From Echinarachnius parma (taxonomy: Eukaryota > Echinodermata > Echinoidea > Clypeasteroida > Echinarachniidae): a stretch of 64,000 nt of DNA. The stretch covers positions 248,001 through 312,000 of the forward strand of contig JBAMJV010003290.1 in NCBI GenBank assembly GCA_037951105.1, given 5' to 3'. Below are positions 57,601 to 64,000 of the stretch, piece by piece; the stretch's first letter is position 1; every line of letters begins with the position of its first letter. A program made the position numbers and the translations under genes. Below the pieces are notes generated by a model. The model did not search any database. It saw nothing but the letters and a program-made list of their open reading frames with translations, and was not told where the DNA came from.

Positions 57601-60600
57601 AGCTTGGCGCGATGACGGAACAACTCCTCCTCGTCCTCCTCCCCGGTGCTGATAGTGCCGATGTCGGGCAGCGAGATGATGGGCTCGTAGTGGGGGTCGT
57701 ATGCGTCGTCGTGGCCATGGTGGTCATCGCCGTCCTCGCCATCGTGGTGCGGCTTGCTGCCGGCACCAAATATAGGGGCACCGGCGTTGGCGAAATGGAA
57801 CGGCTTGTCAGTTTCTGAAAGGAGGTTATCAATTTGAATCATTAACATCACCATACTTGTATTGATGAATACAAAAAGTACTATGTCTCGTAATTACGGA
57901 TGACAAATAGTTAAAATAAGTATTTAGAGATCATGTACTCGTATAAATGTTACTTATTATAATTATCATTATCTCGTAACTTTGTTAAAATGTGCAAAGT
58001 GTGATGAATGTGTAAAATTAATGTATAAAATGTGTATTTTTGTGATATGATATGTCCCTTAAGTGATTTCACGCTAACAGCAAAGTGGTATGTGCTAACT
58101 CATTACACTGACTTTGAAAACAGTTATTATTTTCCAGTGGATAATTAAAAATTACTTCAATTGTGAATTTCTTTTTAACGACCAAAATAAGTTCCAAGCA
58201 TCTATTGGTAATACGAAAACAACAAGGTATGGGAGAACCACTAGAGTTATAAGTAAGTTTTGTGGATTTGGACAATGTTACTAGATCTCATCAATTATAA
58301 ATAAGGACAACTAACTTGACAAATGACAAGAATGCTATCGAGAACACTAAACAATTCTCACCCTTTTTGCCAAAGCCTTCTCCGAAGCTAGATGCTGTGT
58401 CTGCCGCTATCGTCGCAAACGAGATCCCCACGCTGGAGTCTCCGCCGGCAAATAAACTACCACCTGCGAGAAAATAATAAATAAAAGCATTGAATTCTAA
58501 AAATGAAATTTTCACACTGGAATAATTGCCAGTGAATCCCTTCTTCCTCAAGCCATTGGCCAATTTGGAGATTTCCTCTTGAATTTTTTACAGTGTATAT
58601 ACAGTGTATACACAGTGTATATACAGTGTATATACAGTGTATATACAGTGTATATACAGTGTATATACAGTGTATATGTACCTTTTATAAGATCAATAAA
58701 TAATGAATGAATGAAATATATATATTGTACAGTGTATATATTGTACCATTTACAAGATCAATAAATGATAAATGAATGAAATATATATTTTGATAAAAAA
58801 AAAAAATGCAATACATTACCAGGTGGGTTTGCATCAAAGGACTGTGAGCTACTAGCCAGAGCGCCAAAGCCAGTCGCAGCAGCGGGTTCTGGATTGCAGA
58901 AATTACAAAAATAGATCACAATTGAGTTCAAAACAAATATGCAATCATATAAATTTATGCAAATCATAATTCATCCGGTTGAGATAAAATGATAAAGATC
59001 AGCGTCCAACTCGGTCTATTGCCAGATGTCGGTTGCAAAATGTTCCACTTACAGAAATAAGTCGTTCAAGTTCATTAGTTAAAAACAATGGTAACTATTC
59101 AATCACAACTTTAAGTCCCCATTTGATTTTGCATTTTACCCCCCCCCACCCCGAAAAAAAAAAAGGGAACTTCATGAAACAAAATAATAAGGGGAACAAT
59201 ATTTGAGTCAATAATTAAGTACGTTAAAATCATATTTATAATTTAAACTTACTCATGTTTAACAGTTCTTTAGTAAACCCTCTGAAGTTTCAATTCTGAT
59301 TAAAGTCAATACCTCTGAATTGTATAATAATATTTAGTTTTTAAAATTACCAGATGGTTTTGCTGCCGGACTGCTAAATGACAATGAACTACCAGCAGAG
59401 GATCCAAACACAGCTGGTGCTGCAGGTTCTAAAATTTAAAAAAATAAATACAAACATAGGGGAAAATGACCAGAAATAATAAATCATCATCACCGTCACC
59501 ACCGCCATCAACATCATCATCATTTCCCAAATCAAAGTCATCATCATCATCATCATCATTTTCCAAATCAAAGTCATCGTCATAATCATCATCAACATTA
59601 TCATCGCCACAATTACCATGGTTACCTTTTGGCCTCACAGCAGGTACAGTCGCAATCTTATCCGGTGCGCCATCCTTTTTGTAGAGGGAGTCGATATCCA
59701 GATCCTCAACACAGCCCCAGCACCCCCGGCAGGGCGGGGCATTCTCGTAGAGGTAGAACCCAGGGGGGAGGAGCAGCTCATTGGCTTTAGCCACCAGCTC
59801 TGGGGGAGGCAACGTCATGGCAACGAAGATAACATCATCATCTGGAAGGAGAGACGGAAAGGAGAGGGAGTTGAGAGTAACTGTCCTGGGGGGTGTTGCA
59901 TAAAGAGTTGCGTTTATACACAAGTCCAAAAGATCAAATGAAACGATTCAAGTATTCATATCCATTGAAAAGTTTGATGGCTTCTAACTTAAAATAATAA
60001 ACCAAGGATAAATTTCCACCTTGTTGGACTAGTAAACTGAAACTTGAATCTCAACAAAGAAAAAGTTATACATTTACATATTTACCATCAATTTCGGGCT
60101 TGAATGTGACCGACCTCTGGGCAGCATCCGGGGTCTTGGCCAGGGGGCTCTGTCCTGGTTTCCTGGTGGCAACAGTAGAGGGGCTAGCCTGCCCCCCTTG
60201 TGGGGTGCCAGGGTGCACCTTTGGCGAGGCGTAGAACCCGGGGTACGCTGGCGACATGGCCCTCGGGTCCTGAGAGGCATCCTGAGAGGCACCACCAAAG
60301 ACACCCTGAGTGGCGAAGGGGGTCTTGGCAGCAGCGGGTGCCGTCGGCTTGAAGACACCCGTGGACGAAATGGCTGATGAGGACGACGGGGAGGCAGTTG
60401 TCGTGGTTGTATTGAATGAGAAGCCGGCAAATGGCGATGTGGTCGTGGTTGCCGCGGTGGTGACAGCCGGTTTGCCGATTGAGGCGGCAGGTTTGATTGC
60501 GCTTCCGGCGGCGAATGAGAAGTTGCTGAAGGTTTGGCTCGGCTTTGGCGCAGACCCAACAGCAGCGGCAGGACTGGCAGAGAACCCAGCAGCAGCGGCA

Positions 60601-63195
60601 GGATTGGCAGAGAACCCAGAGGTCTGGATGTATCAAACATAACAATTATATTTATTAAACATCGAAACATTAATATTTTTTTAAACATCAAAACATTAAC
60701 ATTTTTTTAAACATCATAACAATAATACTCCATCACACATGATAACAATAATATTCTGTCAAATGTCATAACAAAAATATTCTATGAAACATCATGACAA
60801 TGATAGTCTATTAACCCTAACCAGGCCGGGGGGGGGGGGGGGTGTGGATCCACCCCCCCCTTGACTTTTCACGCGATAATTCCGCAACGCGCGCAGGTAT
60901 TGCCGCGCGACTTCATGAGTTTTTTCATAGAAGTCTTGCGCAACTTTTGAGACCAAATTTGCGGCGATCGGGTATACCGTTCTAAAGTCACGTGACCTTT
61001 TGTAAGTGAGCGTCGGCCCAAAAATCGCTAAATTTTGTGATTTGTGTACAAATCCTATGGAAATTGATTTTTTCCTAGAATAGACAAAACCTTCATTATT
61101 TTTCATTCTAATCACGGCAATCATTTAATTTTGGGCTAAAAATTGTTGGATAATGGTCAATAATTTATTCCATTGAAAAAAACAATAAAAACAAAAGTTG
61201 AAAAAACAAAGAAATACATAAGAAATTCCAAAAACAAAGAAATACATAAGGACAATTTTGGCTGTCGCAATTTTTAAAGTTTGAAACCTGTTAATTAAGT
61301 CATAAAGAATATTCATGCACAAAATTAGCATATTCTGAGCAATATTTAGTGATTTACAGACAAAAAGGGGATTTCTGCATAAATTTGCACAATTAATTAA
61401 AAATTAAAAATTGATTATTTAAAAAAAAAATAACAATGCAATCTTGTAGATTATGTTGCAAAGCTATCTGCGTGCCAAATTTTGTGGCGGCCGCGCGCTC
61501 GACGGCCGAGATCTCAGGGGGGGGGGGTGGAATCCAACCCCCCCCCGGCCAGAGCATAGCCAAAATAACCCAGCCTAAACATCATAACAATAATAATCTA
61601 TTAAATATTACAATAATATTCTATTAAACATCATAACAATAATATTCTATTAAACATCATATCAATCAATCAATCAATCAATCACTGAATAAATAGTCAA
61701 AATACATTACCTGAGGTTTGGCAGTAGCTGTCCCTTGCCCCGCATCTGGCCTGAACAGGGGCTTCACAACAGACGGCTGAGAGGGGGCAAGAGGGGGTGT
61801 CACATTCTCTATGCCCCTGTCTGGCGCTCCTGCCAGAGTCTTTGCGGGGGCAGCGGAGACTGATGTTGGGGCAAACATTGCTGGAGGGGTGACAACGGGA
61901 GAATTGGTGGGTGTACCACTGGTGATGGAACCACCTGTTTGATAAGGACAGATACCATTTGGTTGTTTTTTTTTTCCATTTTTTTTTTCACTAACTACAT
62001 TTAAACATGTCTAAAGCAGCCACCCTGCCTATAGTGGCCACCTCAAGTGATCCCCTGCAGAGAAAAAATATTGAATGCAACCTGGGTAGAGGCCACTTTT
62101 CTTGTACTTTGATGTACTTCTACCATGAACAATTACAATATTTGTTTATTTTTATTTAATGATAAAAATTTGTATTTTTGTGATCTGATATGCTAACTGA
62201 GTGATGTGTGAAAATTTCACCGTAAATGAAAGTCATAATGTATGACAGAGTAATGGGCGAAAATGCAAAGTGATATTTGTCAACTCCCTGCACTTACATT
62301 TGTACACAGCTGAAAGTCTAGATACTTGAGATTTTCAAATCTCAATCATAAATAATATATCTCTATAATGAAAGAGAAATTCAGGAAAAAACGAATCCTG
62401 CTCCATGTATCTGGTAACACCGGTAACACGATTACAAAAAGGTATGTGAGAACCACTAGATTGAGCATGTTTTTATGGCCAGACCTAGGGCAAGTCCCCC
62501 AAAGCGATGGAACAAAATGCCTGAAAGTAGACTGCACTAAAAGAAATGTACACACAATAGCAGAGGCTAGTTTACTTAGCAAGAGACTGGAGAAAAAAAG
62601 CAGGGAATCACAAAGCGGATGCCACCACTCAACCATTCGCTGGAGTGAACGACATGAGTCAAGTCAAGTCAATATTAAGATAGGAAGTCTGAATTATTTA
62701 GTGACTAAAACTATTATTACGGATATTATTAAGGATACGATGCAAGCCTGAATACAATGTGTGCACAATCTACACTCCCTGAGGAGCGTCCCTTTTAGGC
62801 TGTCTCTTTATATCAAGACCCACATTATGTCAAAAGGGCATTCTCTTCCAAGCCTGACAAACGGAACAGCCTGACAAACGGAACAGATGCTCTATATGCA
62901 ACTGATGTTCGTTGTGTCATGCACATGCATACCATGTGGATGTCTCGTCAAGAGAATGCTGATAACGACTCATCTTATTGCAACAAATCCATCCGACTTG
63001 TGAACATTTGCAACCACCCACCTTTGAACATTGGCACTGCTTTATCGGCGGCAGCCTTGGGCGCCAGGATGGGCCTCTCCTCCTCCTGCACTGAGGGCTT
63101 TTGGGGCGTTGCCCCCTGAATGAGCGCAGCCCCCGCTGAGCCTGATACAACAAGCTGCTTAGGGGCATAGCCCGCTGATGGGGAGGGGGTCGGTG

Positions 63196-63236
<41 letters not shown>

Positions 63237-64000
63237 TGCTGCTGTTGCTGCTAGGGCAGAAAAGAGACGAGTCAGTTTAAATAAATTTCCTCATCAAAAG
63301 TCAAAACACATAATTTTGTATTAATAATAACTATCAAAATACAATGTTTATGATGGTGGTTGGGATATTAACCCCGAGATACAGATAACATAGAAATAAC
63401 ACATATCAATATAACATATCATTCACGGTGCTAGATAACATTAACAATGTAAATCATTCATACCCTGGTTAACAAATTCCCTTTGAGATTCCAAAATCCC
63501 CACAGATTTTATACCTAGCCCATCACCCCGTAGGCAAGGGGATATTAATAATTAAAAATATTTCTAGTCTCTTTCCTTTATGTCTGAATTCAATTAATAA
63601 AAAGCTGCATCACTTCGTGTGATCCCCAAATTTTCTTTAGAAAACTAGATTTCTAGAAAACTAGGTTCAATTCCCGGCAAAGCCTATTTTTTCTTTGCTC
63701 ATTTTTATTCATTTAAAATATTTCTAGTCAGTTTCCTTTAGGTTTGAAGGCACTTCAGGGGTTATTAACGGATCTAAAAACCAACCTTCAAACCCTGCAT
63801 AGCGGCCAGCTGGTCAGCGGCTCCCTTCTCCTCTGGCGAAGCTCCGATGGACGAATACATCCCATAGAGACTGTCCAGCGGACTGCGGCCGGTGCTGCGG
63901 GGCGTCGACGAAACCACGCCACCGGGGTGGACGGCGCCTTCGCGGTCATAGGCAGCCACGCCGGGAGGATACGTAAAGCCTTGCTGCTGGTAGTAAGGCG
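44339..64000 (-). CDS. RANBP2: RanBP2/Nup358-like nucleoporin, 3' part of gene, copy R (20 exons)
   Basis: RanBP2/Nup358 is the large cytoplasmic-filament nucleoporin that binds Ran-GTP and transport receptors and, in vertebrates, acts as a SUMO E3 ligase. Here 20 minus-strand exons with GT/AG borders join without a phase conflict into 1,726 residues plus stop. Order: Pro/Gln-rich and poly-Q region, FG linkers, IR-like exon, RBD1, two C-x2-C-x10-C-x2-C zinc fingers, FxFG repeats, RBD2, RBD3, acidic tail ending KIHEY. The vertebrate C-terminal cyclophilin domain is absent. The N-terminal TPR region would lie beyond 64000. Of the copies here, this one has the best claim to be the functional gene, because it alone continues into 5' exons. 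Family assignment is very secure; exon inclusion is inferred. Confidence 0.92.
44781..44964. mobile_element. 184-bp MITE in exon 20-21 intron of R
   Basis: Left CAGTCAAACATGTGTATAGT and right complement AGACAGGTTTGACTA. Absent from L. Related sequence (GGCCACC, CCTGCAGAG) occurs near 24165-24262 and 62010-62100. Confidence 0.5.
46822..47149 (-). CDS. RANBP2: RanBP2-R exon 20: RBD3 C-terminal half
   Basis: [57 protein letters not shown], then a Thr/Ser-rich tail with [15 protein letters not shown] and STSADGK plus one G at GTGACT. If the donor is not used, the frame stops after GKGD at 46814, giving a possible short C-terminus. Confidence 0.92.
47622..47681 (-). CDS. RANBP2: Possible RanBP2-R exon 19: 60-nt duplicate of the exon 18 3' end
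   Basis: TAG acceptor then 20 codons, [20 protein letters not shown], ending at the same Lys-GT donor as exon 18. It is a diverged copy of the last 20 codons of exon 18, phase 0-0, so it can be spliced in without changing frame. Inclusion would put a second terminal strand in RBD3, so it may be silent or alternative. Copy L has an equivalent at 11250-11309 with Arg changed to Cys. Confidence 0.4.
47749..48519. mobile_element. TTAA-flanked piggyBac-type non-autonomous element
   Basis: Ends CCCTAACCAGGCCGG and its complement, with exact TTAA on both sides; L has a single TTAA at the same place (near 11373). Subterminal G/C runs flank GTGGAATCCAC on both sides. No transposase frame; 771 bp. Confidence 0.8.
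48543..48790 (-). CDS. RANBP2: RanBP2-R exon 18: RBD3 N-terminal half
   Basis: [55 protein letters not shown] and [12 protein letters not shown]. Phase 1 in, phase 0 out, with the intron at the same place as in RBD1. Confidence 0.92.
49226..49354 (-). CDS. RANBP2: RanBP2-R exon 17 (linker)
   Basis: [38 protein letters not shown], ending SHEG; phase 1-1 linker between RBD2 and RBD3. Confidence 0.8.
49613..49883 (-). CDS. RANBP2: RanBP2-R exon 16: RBD2 C-terminal half
   Basis: [53 protein letters not shown] and a Lys/Ala-rich helix ([16 protein letters not shown]), ending SST with one G. Completes RBD2. Phase 0 in, phase 1 out. Confidence 0.92.
50040..50745. repeat. TGACCTTGACCT repeat block in RanBP2-R intron
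   Basis: Four modules ending in a run of GGAC units and CCTCCGGCCACTTAGTTGGC. Absent from the equivalent L intron (near 13855), so inserted after duplication or lost from L. Confidence 0.75.
50884..51038 (-). CDS. RANBP2: RanBP2-R exon 15: RBD2 middle
   Basis: [36 protein letters not shown] and [10 protein letters not shown]: the core RanBD motif. Phase 1 in, phase 0 out. A degenerate copy of its 5' half lies in the upstream intron (51186-51258). Confidence 0.93.
51290..52165. mobile_element. AT-rich insertion with hairpin terminus in RanBP2-R intron
   Basis: Inserted between AACAAGAAA and CAAGCAAGGTT, which are nearly joined in L (about 14353-14372). It contains (AATA)n, an internal direct repeat of about 130 bp (51625-51760, 51778-51910), a GGAC-unit run and a GC-rich hairpin (GCTCATCGGGCCC / GGGCCGGATGAGC). 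Confidence 0.65.
52306..52621 (-). CDS. RANBP2: RanBP2-R exon 14: linker and start of RBD2
   Basis: Opens [17 protein letters not shown] with FADLAKSQG, a Ser/Pro-rich basic segment ([15 protein letters not shown]) and then [20 protein letters not shown], the first strand region of a RanBD. Phase 0 in, phase 1 out. Confidence 0.88.
53276..54307 (-). CDS. RANBP2: RanBP2-R exon 13: two zinc fingers plus FxFG repeats
   Basis: 344 codons, phase 0-0. After [18 protein letters not shown] come two RanBP2-type zinc fingers (W-x-C-x2-C-x10-C-x2-C, each ending [10 protein letters not shown]) in 64-residue modules joined by a conserved linker ([14 protein letters not shown]). Then follow Gly/Ser/Thr-rich FxFG repeats (GFSFG, SFAFG, GFAFG) ending SFSDAFK. 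The fingers of this family bind Ran-GDP; FG repeats bind karyopherins. Read through the donor it would stop two codons later (VStop), so the exon could also act as an alternative end. Confidence 0.92.
54472..54546 (-). CDS. RANBP2: RanBP2-R exon 12 (linker)
   Basis: 25 codons, [17 protein letters not shown] to GGDKKQE, phase 0-0, leading into the zinc-finger exon. Identical in copy L; truncated at its 5' end in copy C (30388 to about 30450). Confidence 0.78.
54660..55130. repeat. ATC/CAT microsatellite, exon 11-12 intron of R
   Basis: Longer version of the L array, with at least one extra CTCTTCC-punctuated block. Confidence 0.85.
55141..55218 (-). CDS. RANBP2: RanBP2-R exon 11 (linker)
   Basis: 26 codons, [20 protein letters not shown] to GSAQ, phase 0-0, linking RBD1 to the zinc-finger region. 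Flanked by a large ATC microsatellite downstream and a 26-bp tandem repeat upstream. Deleted in copy C. Confidence 0.75.
56151..56357 (-). CDS. RANBP2: RanBP2-R exon 10: RBD1 C-terminal half
   Basis: 69 codons from [17 protein letters not shown] through [17 protein letters not shown] and [20 protein letters not shown] to GQKVE. This supplies the (V/L)CANH...W.W..D and LxVKFK elements of the RanBD fold. Phase 0-0. The intron upstream holds five degenerate copies of its 5' edge (56430-57115). Confidence 0.93.
56430..57115 (-). repeat. Exon 10 5'-edge fragment array, copy R
   Basis: Five units matching those in L in order and spacing. Confidence 0.8.
57197..57400 (+). mobile_element. tRNA-derived SINE, copy R
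   Basis: Same element and position as in L, just downstream of exon 9 in transcript sense. Confidence 0.65.
57480..57814 (-). CDS. RANBP2: RanBP2-R exon 9: RBD1 N-terminal half
   Basis: Opens [17 protein letters not shown], then a His/Asp-rich stretch, then Ran-binding-domain sequence: [40 protein letters not shown] and [10 protein letters not shown]. The WKERGxGDxKI signature is diagnostic of RanBDs. Ends in phase 0 after Lys, where the domain is split by an intron as in RBD3. Confidence 0.93.
58362..58463 (-). CDS. RANBP2: RanBP2-R exon 8 (FG mini-exon)
   Basis: 102-nt phase 1-1 exon encoding [14 protein letters not shown] and [12 protein letters not shown]. Present once here but twice in copy L. 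Confidence 0.8.
58594..58678. repeat. 11-bp minisatellite, R only
   Basis: About eight copies of ACAGTGTATAT in the intron between exons 7 and 8; L has one or two. Confidence 0.8.
58820..58888 (-). CDS. RANBP2: RanBP2-R exon 7 (FG mini-exon)
   Basis: 69-nt phase 1-1 exon encoding [19 protein letters not shown] then ANPPG. Copies C and C' carry a 78-nt form with three extra codons (DGLA). Confidence 0.8.
59351..59428 (-). CDS. RANBP2: RanBP2-R exon 6 (FG mini-exon)
   Basis: 78-nt phase 1-1 exon encoding [19 protein letters not shown] and AAKPSG. One of three short symmetric exons (6, 7, 8) starting E-P/G-G and ending in a shared Gly codon; such exons can be skipped or duplicated without a frame change. 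Confidence 0.8.
59626..59841 (-). CDS. RANBP2: RanBP2-R exon 5: IR-like SUMO/Ubc9-binding segment
   Basis: The exon opens [15 protein letters not shown], continues [18 protein letters not shown] and ends [14 protein letters not shown]...RPKG. An acidic SIM-like DDVIFV, a TLPPPE segment and LxLPPxFxxYxN is the layout of the IR1/IR2 internal repeats of vertebrate RanBP2, which hold SUMO and Ubc9. A Cys cluster (CRGCWGC; CRGCRGC in the other copies) follows. Only one IR-like unit is visible, N-terminal to RBD1, whereas vertebrates carry two between RBD3 and RBD4. Similarity is by eye; function is inferred. Confidence 0.8.
60086..60623 (-). CDS. RANBP2: RanBP2-R exon 4 (FG-type Ala/Ser/Pro-rich)
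   Basis: Starts [16 protein letters not shown] and ends VTFKPEID plus one G. It contains GFSFN, GVFGG and VFKP FG-like motifs. A 30-bp tandem repeat encoding a second [14 protein letters not shown] unit makes it 30 nt longer than copy L. Phase 0 in, phase 1 out. Confidence 0.82.
60815..61575. mobile_element. Second TTAA/CCCTAACC element, right end truncated
   Basis: Same family and orientation as 47749-48519, with an intact left end after TTAA; the right end stops at CCCAGCC, lacking the last TGGTTAGGG. L has an empty site near 23741. Confidence 0.75.
61711..61934 (-). CDS. RANBP2: RanBP2-R exon 3 (Pro/Ser/Thr-rich linker)
   Basis: Enters in phase 1 (completing a Gly codon) with [14 protein letters not shown] and ends KPQ before GTAATG, phase 0. 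Low-complexity disordered linker. It is the most 5' exon shared with copy L (23869-24092). Confidence 0.75.
61935..63021. other. Intron 2 of RanBP2-R spanning the duplication edge
   Basis: Up to 62729 it matches L; beyond that it is single-copy, with a short tandem repeat of GCCTGACAAACGGAACA near 62852-62885. No coding signal. Confidence 0.6.
63022..63250 (-). CDS. RANBP2: RanBP2-R exon 2 (poly-Q, Pro-rich)
   Basis: AG acceptor before a run of 18 glutamine codons (CAG with a few CAA), then [14 protein letters not shown] and a frame ending AVPMFK with one overhanging G at a GT donor. It enters in phase 0 and leaves in phase 1, matching exon 3. The CAG tract is a likely length-polymorphic site. 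Absent from copy L. Confidence 0.75.
63786..64000 (-). CDS. RANBP2: RanBP2-R exon 1 of window (Pro/Gly/Gln-rich, partial)
   Basis: Open frame from the right edge through [13 protein letters not shown] and [14 protein letters not shown] to AAMQGLK, then a GT donor, phase 0. This is low-complexity sequence of the kind that follows the N-terminal helical region in RanBP2. There is no counterpart upstream of copy L, so copy L lacks it. The true 5' edge is outside the window. Confidence 0.7.

Larger units (their letters stand above)
38219..62729. repeat. Segmental duplication, right copy
   Basis: Partner of 1979-25145. It holds copy C exons 5-7 and RanBP2 copy R up to the intron upstream of exon 3. 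Private additions include two TTAA elements (47749, 60815), a TGACCTTGACCT block (50040-50745) and an AT-rich insertion (51290-52165). Confidence 0.85.

Overview
The window is intron-rich animal genomic DNA. It has GT-AG split exons, long AT-rich introns, ATC/GAT microsatellites, many MITE-like inverted-repeat elements and a tRNA-derived SINE. Repeat families built on TGACCTTGACCT, a RING/B-box TRIM-type gene and a RanBP2 without a cyclophilin domain suggest a marine invertebrate. An echinoderm or another deuterostome is my best guess, not proven. All recognisable coding sequence lies on the minus strand, so genes read from high to low coordinates.

The window is built from repeated copies of one gene: the 3' portion of a RanBP2/Nup358-type nucleoporin. 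Copy R (64000 to 44339) runs from beyond the right edge to a stop codon. Its 20 exons join with matching phases into an open frame of 1,726 residues. The order is a Pro/Gln-rich region with an 18-residue poly-Q, FG-type linkers, an exon resembling the SUMO/Ubc9-binding internal repeats (IR) of vertebrate RanBP2, Ran-binding domain 1 (RBD1), two RanBP2-type zinc fingers followed by FxFG repeats, RBD2, RBD3 and a poly-Asp/Glu tail. Copy L (24092 to 8012) is a close duplicate of the same 3' portion: three zinc fingers, a doubled exon 8, no 5' exons, 1,684 residues when joined. Between them lies a rearranged partial copy C (39673-38585 and 33784-25175). It has a 12-zinc-finger exon, but several of its other exons are deleted, truncated or frameshifted. 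A further fragment C' (3576-2350), with an insertion and stop codon, lies downstream of L.

Layout by homology: 1979-25145 matches 38219-62729 (direct segmental duplication, about 36.2 kb apart at the left end). The intervening 25145-38218 holds the rest of copy C, a TIR element exactly where copy C homology stops, a block of TGACCTTGACCT repeats containing a palindromic GGTACC element, and a TRIM-like gene with a broken RING. A roughly 1.45-kb GTCTC-rich segment occurs three times (1, 4293, 40390).

The most unusual signal is that introns beside the RanBD and terminal exons hold tandem arrays of degenerate exon-edge fragments: exon 10, 15, 16 and 18 5' ends, an exon 18 3' end, and the exon 21 3' end. 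One of these is an in-frame 60-nt potential exon. Together with zinc-finger counts of 2, 3 and 12 in the three copies, this points to a locus under continuing small-scale tandem duplication. Exon edges were placed by hand from GT/AG signals and phase; most agree with reading frames to the base, but a shift of 1-2 bases is possible.
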